NCBI RefSeq assembly: GCF_023517795.1
Contig: NZ_CP082928.1
Location: 3,472,001-3,536,000 of the forward strand
DNA: 64,000 nt
Source of the DNA: Pseudomonas fulva
GTDB lineage: Bacteria; Pseudomonadota; Gammaproteobacteria; Pseudomonadales; Pseudomonadaceae
Reading direction: 5' to 3'
Below the pieces are notes generated by a model. The model saw only the letters and a list, made by a program, of their open reading frames with translations, was not told the DNA's origin and made no database searches. Every line of letters starts with the position of its first letter. The stretch's first letter is position 1. Positions 22,038 through 32,390 of this stretch are shown here, one piece after another. A program made the translations under genes and the position numbers.

Positions 22038-22263
22038 TTGCTCGGCCCGTTCGCCCATGCCCTGGTCGCCTCGACAATCCCATGGCTGGCGCTGCTGCTG
22101 GCGCATATCTTGCTGGTTGATCGCGCCTGGCAACTGGGCAGCGCCTGGTCCAGCTGGCATTCTTGACGATCTGCAGCCCCCTGGCGGGTGGCAGCAGCTA
22201 CGCTTTCACGGCGCGCGGCAGCGCCGCGCCATCGACGGACTGCTCTGGGACATCCATGCCTGA
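22038..22263 (+). pseudogene. Possible frameshifted gene remnant before the ATP-grasp gene
   Basis: Two coding-looking stretches lie end to end in different frames. 22038-22163 reads a hydrophobic peptide (WLALLLAHILLVDRAWQLGS) that stops at a TGA at 22164. 22159-22260 reads ILDDLQPPGGWQQLRFHG and on to LLWDIHA, stopping at a TGA that overlaps the next gene's ATG by eight bases. One frameshift near 22160 would join them into a protein of about 75 residues. It may be chance, since no family is recognised. The rest of the gap to cbrX presumably holds the cbrX-cbrA promoter, not identified. Confidence 0.25.
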
Positions 22264-24724
22264 CTTGCTTGCCGGTTACCTGCCTGACGAGGCCGCCTAC
22301 GACGAGTTGCTCGACCGCCAGGGGCAGGTGCGTGCGCACTGGCGGCCGGTGCTGGATCAGCTGCGGCGCAACACGCCCGCGCAGTTGCAACAGCGCCAGG
22401 CCATGGTCACCCGGCAGATCCAGGCCAACGGCGTCACCTACAACGTCTACGCCGATCCCGACGGCGCCGACCGCCCCTGGGAGCTGGACCTGCTGCCCAA
22501 TCTGCTGCCCGCGGCCGAATGGCAGGCCATCGCCGCGGGCGTGGCGCAGCGTGCCGGCCTGCTCGACAAGGTGCTGGCCGACCTTTACGGCCCGCAGCAC
22601 CTGCTGGCCGAGGGGCTGCTGCCGCCGGAGCTGGTGTTCGGCCACGAGAGCTTCCTGTGGCCGTGCCAGGGCGTACAGCCGCCCGGTCGTACCTATTTGC
22701 ACCTGTATGCCGTGGACCTGGCCCGCTCGGCGGACGGCCAGTGGCAGGTGATCGCCGATCGCACCCAGGCGCCGGCCGGTGCCGGCTTCGCCCTGGAGAA
22801 CCGGCAGATCATCTCGCGGGCCTTTCCCGAACTGTACCGCGACCTTGGCGTGCAGCACCTGGCCGCCTTCTTCCGTACCCTGCAGGACACCCTGACCAGC
22901 CAGGCGCCGGCCGGCAACGACACGCCGCTGGTGGTGGTGCTGAGCGCCGGGCGGTTCAACGAGAGCTACTTCGAGCACCTGTACCTGGCGCGCCAGCTCG
23001 GCTACCCGCTGGTGGAAGGCAGCGACCTGACCGTGCGCGATGCCACGCTCTACCTCAAGACCCTCGCCGGGCTGCAGCGGGTGCATGCGGTGCTGCGCCG
23101 CCTCGATGACGATTTCTGCGATCCCCTGGAACTGCGCAGCGATTCGGCACTCGGCGTGCCCGGGCTGCTGGAGGTGGTGCGCCAGGGCCGGGTGCTGATG
23201 GCCAACGCCCTGGGCAGTGGCCTGCTGGAAGCCCCGGGACTGAGCGGGTTTCTGCCGGCGATCAGCGAGCGCCTGCTCGGCGAGCCATTGCTGTTGCCCG
23301 GCCTCACCAGTGCCTGGTGCGGGGAGGCGACGGTGCTGGCGCAGGTGCTGGAAGACCCGCCGGGCTGGCTGATCCGCCCCTGTTCAGCGGCCCAGCGTCT
23401 GGCGGCGGGGCAGGGCGGCAATCCCGATGCCGATCACCTGCGCCAGCACCCCGAGGCCTATGTGGCCCAGGCGCCGGTACAGCTGTCCCAGGCGCCGGTG
23501 TGGCTCGGCGAGCAGGGTATGCAGCCGCGTGCCATCGGCATGCGCGTGTTCGCGGTGGCCAGCGCCGACGGTTACCGGGTGATGCCTGGCGGCCTGACCC
23601 GGGTGGCCGTGGCGAGCGATGGCGAGGTGGTGTCCATGCAGCGCGGTGGCGTCAGCAAGGACACCTGGGTGCTGGGCGAACGCCAGGCGCCCGGTGAGCA
23701 ATGGCAGGGCACGCGCGCCCTGGGCGCTGCCGATCTGGTGCGCAGCGACCCCTACCTGCCCTCGCGGGTGGTGGAAAACCTGTTCTGGTTCGGCCGCTAC
23801 AGCGAACGTTGCGAGGACAACGCGCGGCTGCTGCGCATCATGCTGGCCCGCTACGTCGATGACGAAGACGACCCGCGGGCATTGCAGGCGATGTTCGCGC
23901 TCGCCGAGAAACTGGGCACCTTGCCCGATGAGGCCCACGGCACCCTGGAGGCGCGTTTGCGCGAGGCGCTGCTCGGCAGCGAGTGGCCCGCCAGTGTGCG
24001 CGTCAATCTGCAGCGCCTGCAATGGACGGCCGGCAGCGTGCGCGGCAAGCTGTCCCAGGCCAACTGGCAGGCCATGGTGGAGCTGCAGCGCGACCTGCAG
24101 CGCCTGGAAGGGCGTGAGGGCGACCTCGGGCAACTGCTGGACGTGCTCAACCGGCTGATGATCTCCCTGGCCGCGCTGTCCGGTTTCGCCCTCGACGACA
24201 TGACCCGCGACGATGGCTGGCGCTTCCTGATGATCGGCCGCTGCATCGAGCGGCTGCAGTTTCTCTGCGATAGCATCGGCGGCTTCCTGCGTATCGGCGC
24301 CAGTGACGACGCCGCAGCGCTGGACTGGCTGCTGGAACTGGGCAACAGCTCGATCACCTACCGCACCCGCTACATGGCTTCCGCGCAACTGATTCCGGTA
24401 CTCGACCTGCTGCTGCTCGACGAGCGCAACCCCCATGCCGTGCTGTACCAGCTGCGCTTGCTGTTGCGCGCCCTGAAACGCCTGGCCGAGCGCTTCGAGA
24501 TGCCGGGCAGCCCTGAACTGGCGCAGCTCGAAAGACGCTTGAGCGCTTTCGATCTGCACAGCCTGGAAAACCCCTTGTTCGGTGCCGGCGGCATTCGCGC
24601 CGTGCTCGAGGGGCTGGCCGGGCTGCTCGACGCCATTGGCCAGGCCGCCGGCACGGTCTCCGAGCAGCTGAGCCTGCGTTTCTTCGCCCATGTGGCCGCC
24701 AGCCAGGGAACCCAGTCGTCATGA
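22256..24724 (+). CDS. Circularly permuted ATP-grasp / alpha-E domain protein
   Basis: A fusion protein of 822 residues. Residues about 1-480 are a circularly permuted ATP-grasp (DUF404/DUF407) ligase region, with GVTYNVYADPDG, ENRQIISRAFPELYRDLGVQ, the acidic LVEGSDLTVRD and the MQRGGVSKDTWV end. Residues about 495-815 are an alpha-E (DUF403) helical domain (LPSRVVENLFWFGRYSERCEDNARLLR). Comparative genomics of these families predicts a peptide-bond-forming system acting with transglutaminase-like peptidases. The coupled transglutaminase downstream (ATGA overlap) fits that prediction. Its substrate is unknown. The Shine-Dalgarno at the ATG (22256) is weak (GGGA). Confidence 0.85.
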   Translation: MPDLLAGYLPDEAAYDELLDRQGQVRAHWRPVLDQLRRNTPAQLQQRQAMVTRQIQANGVTYNVYADPDGADRPWELDLLPNLLPAAEWQAIAAGVAQRAGLLDKVLADLYGPQHLLAEGLLPPELVFGHESFLWPCQGVQPPGRTYLHLYAVDLARSADGQWQVIADRTQAPAGAGFALENRQIISRAFPELYRDLGVQHLAAFFRTLQDTLTSQAPAGNDTPLVVVLSAGRFNESYFEHLYLARQLGYPLVEGSDLTVRDATLYLKTLAGLQRVHAVLRRLDDDFCDPLELRSDSALGVPGLLEVVRQGRVLMANALGSGLLEAPGLSGFLPAISERLLGEPLLLPGLTSAWCGEATVLAQVLEDPPGWLIRPCSAAQRLAAGQGGNPDADHLRQHPEAYVAQAPVQLSQAPVWLGEQGMQPRAIGMRVFAVASADGYRVMPGGLTRVAVASDGEVVSMQRGGVSKDTWVLGERQAPGEQWQGTRALGAADLVRSDPYLPSRVVENLFWFGRYSERCEDNARLLRIMLARYVDDEDDPRALQAMFALAEKLGTLPDEAHGTLEARLREALLGSEWPASVRVNLQRLQWTAGSVRGKLSQANWQAMVELQRDLQRLEGREGDLGQLLDVLNRLMISLAALSGFALDDMTRDDGWRFLMIGRCIERLQFLCDSIGGFLRIGASDDAAALDWLLELGNSSITYRTRYMASAQLIPVLDLLLLDERNPHAVLYQLRLLLRALKRLAERFEMPGSPELAQLERRLSAFDLHSLENPLFGAGGIRAVLEGLAGLLDAIGQAAGTVSEQLSLRFFAHVAASQGTQSS

Positions 24725-25608
24725 GCCGGCGTTACCAGGTGCTGCACGACACCCACTACCGTTACGCGGCGCCGGTTTCCCTGGCCCAGCAGCTGGCGCA
24801 CCTGGGGCCGCGCGACTGCCCGTGGCAGCGCTGCCTGGCGCAGGATCTGCAGGTCAGCCCGCCACCCTGCCAGCGCCTGGATGGCCGCGACGTGTTCGGC
24901 AATCCGCTGACCCGGCTGGCCTTCGAGCGGCCCCATGATGCCCTGCACGTGCGCGCGCAGCTGACGGTCGAGGTGCTGCCGCGTCGCCCCGTCGACCTGC
25001 CAGGCTCGCCGCCCTGGACCGCCGTGCGCCAGGCCCTGCGCTACCAGCGGCGCGCCTGGCCTGCGGATGCTCTGGAAGCCGTGCGCTATCGCTTCGCCTC
25101 AGCCTACGTGGGCCTGGAACCGGCCTTCGAAGCCTTTGCCGCCGAGTGCTTTTCGCCCGGGCGACCGCTGCTGGAAGCGGTGCAGGCGCTGATGCAGAAG
25201 ATCCATGGCGAATTCGCCTTCGATGCGGGCGCCACCCTGGTGGCCACACCGCTGCTCACCGTGCTCGAACAGCGCCGCGGGGTCTGTCAGGACTTCGCCC
25301 ACCTGATGCTCGCCTGCCTGCGTTCCCGGGGGCTCGCCGCCCGCTATGTCAGCGGCTACCTGCTGACCCAGCCGCCACCTGGGCAGGCGCGGCTGGTGGG
25401 GGCCGATGCCTCCCACGCCTGGGTATCGGTGTACTGCCCGCACAACGGCTGGGTGGACTTCGACCCGACCAACAACCTGCTGCCGGCGCTGGAGCACGTC
25501 ACCCTGGCCTGGGGACGTGATTTCGGCGACGTGTCACCCCTGCGCGGGGTGATTCTCGGCGGCGGCCATCATGACCCGGACGTCCAGGTGACGGTCACGC
25601 CGCTGTAG
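24721..25608 (+). CDS. Transglutaminase-like cysteine peptidase partner
   Basis: A 295-residue transglutaminase-family protein with the bacterial N-terminal domain (YQVLHDTHYRYAAPVSLAQQ) and a catalytic triad visible as cysteine in RRGVCQDFAHLM (about residue 188), histidine in ADASHAWVSVY (about 227) and aspartate in VDFDPTNN (about 245). No signal peptide, so it is cytoplasmic like its ATP-grasp partner. The start codon overlaps the stop of the upstream gene (ATGA). In predicted peptide-tagging systems of this type it would cleave or transfer the product; that role is inference. Confidence 0.86.
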   Translation: MSRRYQVLHDTHYRYAAPVSLAQQLAHLGPRDCPWQRCLAQDLQVSPPPCQRLDGRDVFGNPLTRLAFERPHDALHVRAQLTVEVLPRRPVDLPGSPPWTAVRQALRYQRRAWPADALEAVRYRFASAYVGLEPAFEAFAAECFSPGRPLLEAVQALMQKIHGEFAFDAGATLVATPLLTVLEQRRGVCQDFAHLMLACLRSRGLAARYVSGYLLTQPPPGQARLVGADASHAWVSVYCPHNGWVDFDPTNNLLPALEHVTLAWGRDFGDVSPLRGVILGGGHHDPDVQVTVTPL

Positions 25609-25616
25609 GGCGGGGT

Positions 25617-25931
25617 TCAGCCTGCGATCACCCGGATAACGGCGATCAGCTGGAAGGCGCAGAAGAAACCAAGGGCGATGCGCAGTGGCTTGGAGAGGTT
25701 GGCGCCGAGGCTGTCACGCAGCGGCTGCAGCATGAACTGCGGGGTCAGGGCCAGGCCGATCACCAGCGATACCACGGCGAACATCGAGAAGAACTCGCTG
25801 CTCATCGGCGGCACGCCCGAGGCGAAACCGTACAGCAGGCAACCAATGGCCACGGCGAAGAAGGCCGCGGAAATCAGGCGCTCCTTGGGTGTCCAGGACG
25901 AAAAGTTCACGGGCGTAGGCTCCACAGGCAT
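25617..25931 (-). CDS. Small inner-membrane protein, unknown function
   Basis: A 104-residue protein with three hydrophobic segments: LISAAFFAVAIGCLLYGFASG, FFSMFAVVSLVIGLALTP and IALGFFCAFQLIAVIRVIAG. The N-terminus is short and cytoplasmic-looking (PTPVNFSSWTPKER). I do not recognise the family. It is convergent with the transglutaminase gene, eight bases away. The start at 25931 gives a clean N-terminus, while the longer frame upstream is cysteine- and arginine-rich. Confidence 0.65.
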   Translation of the reverse strand: MPVEPTPVNFSSWTPKERLISAAFFAVAIGCLLYGFASGVPPMSSEFFSMFAVVSLVIGLALTPQFMLQPLRDSLGANLSKPLRIALGFFCAFQLIAVIRVIAG

Positions 25932-26023
25932 AAACGATGGAGCGCAGTATAAGGAATGGCGTGCGTGTGGGCAGCCGCCGGTAACAAAGTAACGGCAGCC
26001 GGGCGAGCGGTGCCCTCGGCCCA

Positions 26024-26237
26024 AGAGCCTGTTCACGATCTATCGGCCCCACTTCAGCGTTTTGATTGCAATGTGGCGCAAGTGGCCTTTCGTAGGGTGG
26101 ACGACGCTTTACCCGTCCACCGCTCTGCGATCGCAATTGTGGACAAAAAGAGCGTTGTCCACCCTACGCTGGGAGCGGCCGCTTCTGTCTTTTTGCAGTC
26201 TCTTTAATGTCGCCTAAAACACCGTGAACAGGTTCTA
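26024..26237. repeat. MITE-like repeat element, copy 3 (both ends clear)
   Basis: About 213 bp with the best-preserved termini. The left end is GAGCCTGTTCACGATCTAT. The right end, read on the other strand, is TAGAACCTGTTCACGG, followed by TTTTAGGCGACATTAAAGAG, the same run found inside the left end of copy 1. The right terminal repeat includes the stop codon (TAG) of the DUF58 gene. The middle has 18-base complementary arms at 26091-26108 and 26151-26168 (CGTAGGGTGGACNACGCT). No coding capacity. The remainder of 25932-26023 should hold the promoter of the small membrane protein gene; no site is clear. Confidence 0.78.
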
Positions 26238-27566
26238 GAGTACGCCGGCTTTCTTCCAGGCCAGGTAGCGGTTGACCAGCTCCGGGCCCAGCTCACCGGG
26301 GCGGGCGTCGAGCACTGGCACGTTATGGGCCGCGAGGCGCTCGTGCAGGCTGTTGCGGGCGTTGAGGTAGTCCACGGCGCCGCAGTAATTCAGCGCCGAC
26401 TCGTAATCCTGCACCTGGGTATGGCGCAGGGTGTCGAGCACCTCTTCGCGTAGGCTGGCGATCAGCACCCGGTGGCGCCGTTCGAGGCGCTTCACGGCGC
26501 CGAGCAGATCCTCGTCGTCCTCGTCGCGCAGGTTGGTGATCAGCACCACCAGGGCGCGCCGGTTCTGGCGCGAGAGCAGGGCGTCCACCGCATCGCTGTA
26601 GTCGGCCGGACGCTGGCTGCTCTGCAGGTCATACACGGCGTTGAGCAGCACGTTGACCTGGGCCTGGCCCTTGACCGGCGGCAGGTAGCGGCGCTGCTCG
26701 CTGGCGAAGGTCATCAGCCCCACCGCGTCGCCCTGGCGCAGGGCCACGTAGCCCAGCAGCAGGCTGGCGTTGAGGGCATGGTCGAAGTGCGACAGCTCGT
26801 CGTCCTGGCTGCGCATGCGCCGGCCGCAGTCGAGCAGAAAGAGGATCTGCTGGTCGCGCTCGTCCTGGTATTCGCGGGCGATCGGTGTGCGTTTGCGGGC
26901 GGTGGCCTTCCAGTCGATCTGGCGTAACGTGTCGCCATCGCGAAATTCGCGCAGCTGATGAAATTCCTGGCCCAGGCCGCGACGCTGGCGCTGGCGCACG
27001 CCCAGTTGGCTGATCCAGTCGTCCACGGCCATCAGCTGGGCGCCGTACAGGCGGGCGAAGTCCGGATAGACCCGGGTTTCGTCGCGCAGCTCGAGGGTGC
27101 GGCGCGATTGCCACAGGCGCAGCGGGCTCGGCAGGCTGACTTCACAGCGCGGCAGCACGAAGTGGCCACGCACCAGCGGGCGCACCCGGTAGGTGAAGGT
27201 GGTGTGCTCGCCGGGCCGCAGTTCGACCCTCTGCGGCATGTGCTCGACGGCCATGTCCTGGGGCGCGTGATCGAACACCTCGATGTGCAGGCCGTTCTTG
27301 TAGGCATGCTCGGCGCTCAGGCGCACGTCGCTCCAGCGGCCCAGGGGCAGATTGCCCGGCAATTGCCGGTGCAGGCGCGGCGAGGGCAGGCGACGCAGAC
27401 GCAGTGCGTCAACCAGGGCTGCCAGCGCAAGCAGTAGCAGGGCGCCCCACCAGAGGGTGGTGAGGCGTTCGGGCACGGCCACCGACAGCGCGTCCAGGGC
27501 ACCGAGGACGATGGCGACCACGAGCAGTCCGGCCAGCAGGCGCAGCAGGGTGGAAGAGGGCTTCAT
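26235..27566 (-). CDS. DUF58 domain protein (vWA-type, MoxR partner)
   Basis: A 443-residue protein with two N-terminal membrane segments (residues about 8-55) and a C-terminal DUF58 region. Its hallmark is LREFRDGDTLRQIDWKATAR followed by REYQDERDQQILFLLDCGRRM (about residues 200-260), the start of a von Willebrand A-like fold. DUF58 proteins are regular partners of MoxR ATPases, and the moxR gene lies just upstream (25 bases). It is the last gene of a six-gene operon. Its stop codon is formed within the end of a repeat element, so transcription may end there. Confidence 0.87.
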   Translation of the reverse strand: MKPSSTLLRLLAGLLVVAIVLGALDALSVAVPERLTTLWWGALLLLALAALVDALRLRRLPSPRLHRQLPGNLPLGRWSDVRLSAEHAYKNGLHIEVFDHAPQDMAVEHMPQRVELRPGEHTTFTYRVRPLVRGHFVLPRCEVSLPSPLRLWQSRRTLELRDETRVYPDFARLYGAQLMAVDDWISQLGVRQRQRRGLGQEFHQLREFRDGDTLRQIDWKATARKRTPIAREYQDERDQQILFLLDCGRRMRSQDDELSHFDHALNASLLLGYVALRQGDAVGLMTFASEQRRYLPPVKGQAQVNVLLNAVYDLQSSQRPADYSDAVDALLSRQNRRALVVLITNLRDEDDEDLLGAVKRLERRHRVLIASLREEVLDTLRHTQVQDYESALNYCGAVDYLNARNSLHERLAAHNVPVLDARPGELGPELVNRYLAWKKAGVL

Positions 27567-27591
27567 GCCGCTTTATCCCGGTTCGATTCGG

Positions 27592-28637
<1,046 letters not shown>

Positions 28638-28641
<4 letters not shown>

Positions 28642-29864
28642 AACGCATTCCTGAGTGTTTGCAGGTGGGCGACCTGGCGGGTGAAGTCGCTGGCGGACAG
28701 GCGTTTCTGGCCCAGTGGGCGCATGGCCTGGCTGATGATTGTTGAAGGTTGGCGGCTGAGGCGACCGAGTATCTGCCACTGGTCGGCCACGGCGAGGCGT
28801 TCGAAACCGGGGTGGCGACGGCGGGCACGGCGCAGGATGTCCTGCTGCAGGTTGCTCAACAGGCGCTGCTGGCCGCCCTGGCGCAGCAGGAAATCGGCGC
28901 CGGCGCGCAGGTGTTCCTGCAGTTGCCGGCGGCTGGCCGGTTGCGGCTGCAGCAGCGGCCCGTGGCGCTGGCCGATGTGCCACAGGGCCAGCACCAGTAG
29001 CAGGCCGAGGGCCAGCAGCGCAGGCGCGAAATGACGCTGCAGCAGTGTCAGCAGGCCATCGCGGTCGGCGTTGTAGACCAGGGTCACGGCGCTGTCCTGG
29101 CTGAGGTACCAGAGCAGCCAGGCGTTGTCGTAATCGCCCAGATTGGCGTTCTGCCAGATCCAGGCGTCGGTGACGATGCTGATCAGCCCGTCGCCGTGGT
29201 AGATCTGCAGCAGGTGGGTGGCTTCACCGCTGTTGGCCCAGACATGGGCCAGGTTGTTGGCATCATAGAGGTGGAAGTCGGTATCGAAACCGATATAGGC
29301 CGGTGCCTGCTCGTTTTCCAGGTACAGCTTGGTCAGGTCCGGGTAGGCATCGGCCGGTTCCTCCTGATCTTCCTCGCCTGGCGGCGCCGGGTCCTGCTCG
29401 TCGGTAGCGCTGTCGCTTGGCTCCTCGGCTTCGTCCTCGTCGAGTTTCTCGACCGGGTACTGCTGCACGTTGAGGGTGTCGAGCAGCCCGTCGCCGCTCT
29501 TGCCCTGTTCTTCGTCCCACATGCGCTCGGCGATGAACAGCAGGTGGCCACCACGGGCCGTCCACTCCAGCAAACGCTCGTTCTGCCGAGGCGTCAGGTT
29601 GCTGCGGTTGGCGAGCAGCAGCAGGGTGTGGCCGCGACTCGGCAGGGTGTCCAGGCCGCTGAGGTTGTCGGCGCGGGTCACCTGCAGCCCTTGCTTGTGC
29701 AGAAACTGTTCGGCGGCCAGGTAGGGATTGGCGCGTGCCTCGGGTGACGGGCCGTGGGTGACCACCTCCTCGTAGGATTCGGCGCGTTGCAGCAGGTAGT
29801 TGCCGAGCAGGCCGAGGGCCAGCACCAGCAAGGCGCCAAGGCCCAAGCGCAAGGTGCGGCTCAT
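28638..29864 (-). CDS. DUF4350 domain membrane protein
   Basis: A 408-residue protein with a membrane segment at residues 5-25 (LGLGALLVLALGLLGNYLL), a DUF4350 region (NPYLAAEQFLHKQGLQVTRAD, residues 45-65, and LLEWTARGGHLLFIAE), and a very acidic stretch at about 145-185 (DEDEAEEPSDSATDEQDPAP). A second membrane segment (FAPALLALGLLLVLALWHIGQ) precedes a basic cytoplasmic tail. The central domain should face the periplasm and resembles glutamine-amidotransferase-like folds without obvious catalytic residues. Both ends overlap neighbours by four bases. Confidence 0.82.
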
Positions 29865-31423
29865 GGGCGGCCCCCCTGTTCGATCAGGCGTCGCCAGTCA
29901 TTGCACAGCACCGGGCACAGCTCGGCCGGTGGCAGGCGATGGCCGTAGGCGAGGTTCTGCCAGTGGCGCGTCAGGGTCTGGCTGAAGTTGCTCAACTCCG
30001 GATCGTCGAGGCCGTCGACCAGCGGCAGCACCTCGGCTTCGGTGTGAGAACTCTTCAGGGGCAGTTTGTGGTCGTGAATCAGGCGGCTGAGCAGGGCACG
30101 GTAGAGCAGGCCCAGGGCGGCGCGCGGGTCTTGTTGCCAGAGACGCTCGGCGTTGCCGGCCACGTCGTCCGGCAGGCTTTCCGGCACCACGTCCAGGCCG
30201 AACAGCTGGTCGGGTGACTCGCTCCTGTGCGGCAGCTTGAGCCGCGCGCGGCCGACGAAGGTGCCCAGCCATTCGCGGTAGCGCCACAGCACCAGGGCGA
30301 TGACGCCGATCACCAGGGCCCACAGGGCGGCCTCGAAGAACAGCGCGAGGCCTTTCAGGGCGCCCCAGTTCTCGATCATGTCGAGCAGTTTCTGCAGGTT
30401 CTCGGGCGGCTCGGGCTCCTCTTTGCTGGTCTCGTCGCCGAAGCGCCAGCGGGTCACCGTTTCGCGGTTCTCGAACGGCGGCGCGTCGAGAATCTGCAGC
30501 GCCGCTTCCCGTGAAGCCTGGCTGGTCAGTGGCTGGGCGAGCAGGCGCGCGGCGTCCGGCCCATTGGGGTCTTCGCTGGGCAGCGGGCAACTGGCAGGCG
30601 TGTCGGCGAAGGCCGGCGTCGGCGCCTGCAGCGCCAGCACGCCGACGCCCAGCAGCAGGGCGTAGGCGACGCCGGTCAGGCGCTGGCGCAGGCGCCGGAA
30701 GGTCAGCTCGATGTCCCAGCCTTCCAGGGCGGTACGCCGGTTGAGGTAGAGGCTGAAGCCACCGGCGACGTAGATCGGTCCCCAGAGGATCAGCAGCAGC
30801 GCGTAGCCGAGGTTGGACAGGTGCTCCAGCCACAGCCAGTCGCTGGTGTCGCCATTGATCAGGCTCTGCCAGTCCCACTCGGTGGAGACCTGGGTCGGGA
30901 TAAGCAAGTAGACCAGGCTGCCGAGGCCGATCCACAGGGCGGTTTCCAGGTGCATGCCGACCACGGTCAGCCAGGTGGCCGCGCCGGCGTCGCGTTGCGC
31001 CAGTACGTTGAGGCGCTGGGTACGCGCCTTGCCCTTGAGGCCTTCGAGCTGCAGCACCGGCAGGTCGAAGCTGCGCGTCGGGCTCAGGCGGCGCCAGGTC
31101 AGGCTGGCCAGCAACTGTGGCTTGAGCAGGCCGGGAAAGGCTTTCAGTGCCTGCTTGAGGGTCGGCGCTTCGCCGAACAGCGAGCGCGACAGGATGTACA
31201 GCGGCAGCCGCTCGTAGGCCGGCTTCAGCCACCAGAAGACGAACATCGCCCAGGACGGGTATTGCCACAGCAGCGCACAGAGCACCGCAAAGACCGGCAG
31301 GGTCACCGCGGCCCAGCTGGCCATCAGCAGACGGCGATGCTGGCGGGCCATCAGCACGCCGAGGTCGATGGCTTCCCAGGGGGTACGCGGGCGAATCGCC
31401 ACGCTGGCGTCAGTCAGGCGCAT
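29861..31423 (-). CDS. DUF4129 domain membrane protein
   Basis: A 520-residue protein with several membrane helices in the N-terminal 280 residues (ASWAAVTLPVFAVLCALLWQ, LETALWIGLGSLVYLLIP, LGYALLLILWGPIYVAGGFS, AYALLLGVGVLALQAPTP). A periplasmic loop with SCPLPSEDPNGPDAARLLAQ follows, then one more helix (ALWALVIGVIALVLWRYREW). The C-terminal DUF4129 region (WQQDPRAALGLLYRALLSRL) is cytoplasmic. The ATG at 31423 is chosen for its MRLTDASVAIRPRTPWEAIDLG start; it overlaps the SpoIIM gene by 14 bases. No enzymatic motif is seen. Confidence 0.82.
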   Translation of the reverse strand: MRLTDASVAIRPRTPWEAIDLGVLMARQHRRLLMASWAAVTLPVFAVLCALLWQYPSWAMFVFWWLKPAYERLPLYILSRSLFGEAPTLKQALKAFPGLLKPQLLASLTWRRLSPTRSFDLPVLQLEGLKGKARTQRLNVLAQRDAGAATWLTVVGMHLETALWIGLGSLVYLLIPTQVSTEWDWQSLINGDTSDWLWLEHLSNLGYALLLILWGPIYVAGGFSLYLNRRTALEGWDIELTFRRLRQRLTGVAYALLLGVGVLALQAPTPAFADTPASCPLPSEDPNGPDAARLLAQPLTSQASREAALQILDAPPFENRETVTRWRFGDETSKEEPEPPENLQKLLDMIENWGALKGLALFFEAALWALVIGVIALVLWRYREWLGTFVGRARLKLPHRSESPDQLFGLDVVPESLPDDVAGNAERLWQQDPRAALGLLYRALLSRLIHDHKLPLKSSHTEAEVLPLVDGLDDPELSNFSQTLTRHWQNLAYGHRLPPAELCPVLCNDWRRLIEQGGRP

Positions 31424-32390
31424 GGTGCCTCCTGCCAGCCAGGCACAGGTACCCCAGCACCAGCGCCCACAGGCCGGCACCCACCCAGTATTTCACCGTG
31501 GGTGTCGAGAAGGTCATGGACGACCAGTAGGCTTCGATAAAGGCCGCGATCAGCAGAAACAGCGCGGCGCCGCCGAGCAGTCGCACGGCGCGGATCGCCG
31601 CCAGGCGCAGCGCTTCGCCGCGTGGCAGGCGGCCGGGGGCGAGCAGCGCCCAGCCAAGCTTGAGGCCCGCGGCGCCGGCCAGGGCGATGGCGGTCAGCTC
31701 GAAGGCACCATGGCCGATCACGAACGACCAGAAGGTTTCGCTGTAGCCGAGTTGCGTCAGGTAGCCGGCCACCGCGCCGATCATCAGGCCGTTGAACAGC
31801 AGGAAGAACAGGCTGCCGACGCCGAACAGCAGGCCGCTGGCGAAGGTCTGGAAGGCGATGCCGATGTTGTTCATGATGTAGAAGCCGAACATCATCCAGT
31901 CGTCCCCCGAGTCGCGCTCGCCAAAGCGGCCCAGGCGCGTAGTGTCGGGGTCGTACATGCTTTCCATCTCGCTGACGCGGGCCGGATCCATGACGCTGTA
32001 GACCAGGTCCGGAAACAGGTAGACGAGGCTGCCCATCAGCGCCAGGCTGCCGAAGAACAGCAGGCTGGCGATACCCACCAGGCGCCACTCCTCACGCACC
32101 AGGCGCGGGAAACCGGCCAGCACGAAGCCGATCAGCTGCGGGCCGATGGCGCTGCGGTGCCGGTAGAACTGCTGGTGGCCGCGCAGGGCCAGGTGTTGCA
32201 GTTCCTCGATCAGGTGGTTGCTGTAGCCGCGAGCCCTGGCCAGTGCCAGGTGCTGGCAGAGGCGGCGGTACTCGGCTGCGAAGGTGCGGCTGTTTTCCGC
32301 ATCGCGGCCGCCGGCTTCGAGGCGCGTGAGCTGCTCGGCGAAGGCCTGCCACTGGGGCTGATGACGGTTCTCGAAAAGGCTCTGTTTCAT
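31410..32390 (-). CDS. SpoIIM-like (DUF95) membrane protein
   Basis: A 326-residue protein of the stage II sporulation protein M family. The N-terminus is soluble and helical (FENRHQPQWQAFAEQLTRLE; RRLCQHLALARARGYSNHLI). The C-terminal half has about five membrane segments, including LVGIASLLFFGSLALMGSLV and the family's FWSFVIGHGAFELTAIALAG signature. In non-sporulating bacteria such proteins accompany MoxR/DUF58/RDD genes and the function is unknown; sporulation is not implied. Its ATG overlaps the RDD gene's stop (ATGA). Confidence 0.85.
   Translation of the reverse strand: MKQSLFENRHQPQWQAFAEQLTRLEAGGRDAENSRTFAAEYRRLCQHLALARARGYSNHLIEELQHLALRGHQQFYRHRSAIGPQLIGFVLAGFPRLVREEWRLVGIASLLFFGSLALMGSLVYLFPDLVYSVMDPARVSEMESMYDPDTTRLGRFGERDSGDDWMMFGFYIMNNIGIAFQTFASGLLFGVGSLFFLLFNGLMIGAVAGYLTQLGYSETFWSFVIGHGAFELTAIALAGAAGLKLGWALLAPGRLPRGEALRLAAIRAVRLLGGAALFLLIAAFIEAYWSSMTFSTPTVKYWVGAGLWALVLGYLCLAGRRHHAPD

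Noticed and set aside
31410..32390. Sporulation function for the SpoIIM-like gene
   Set aside because: The family name is historical; no other sporulation genes are present, and in this setting it is part of a MoxR operon.
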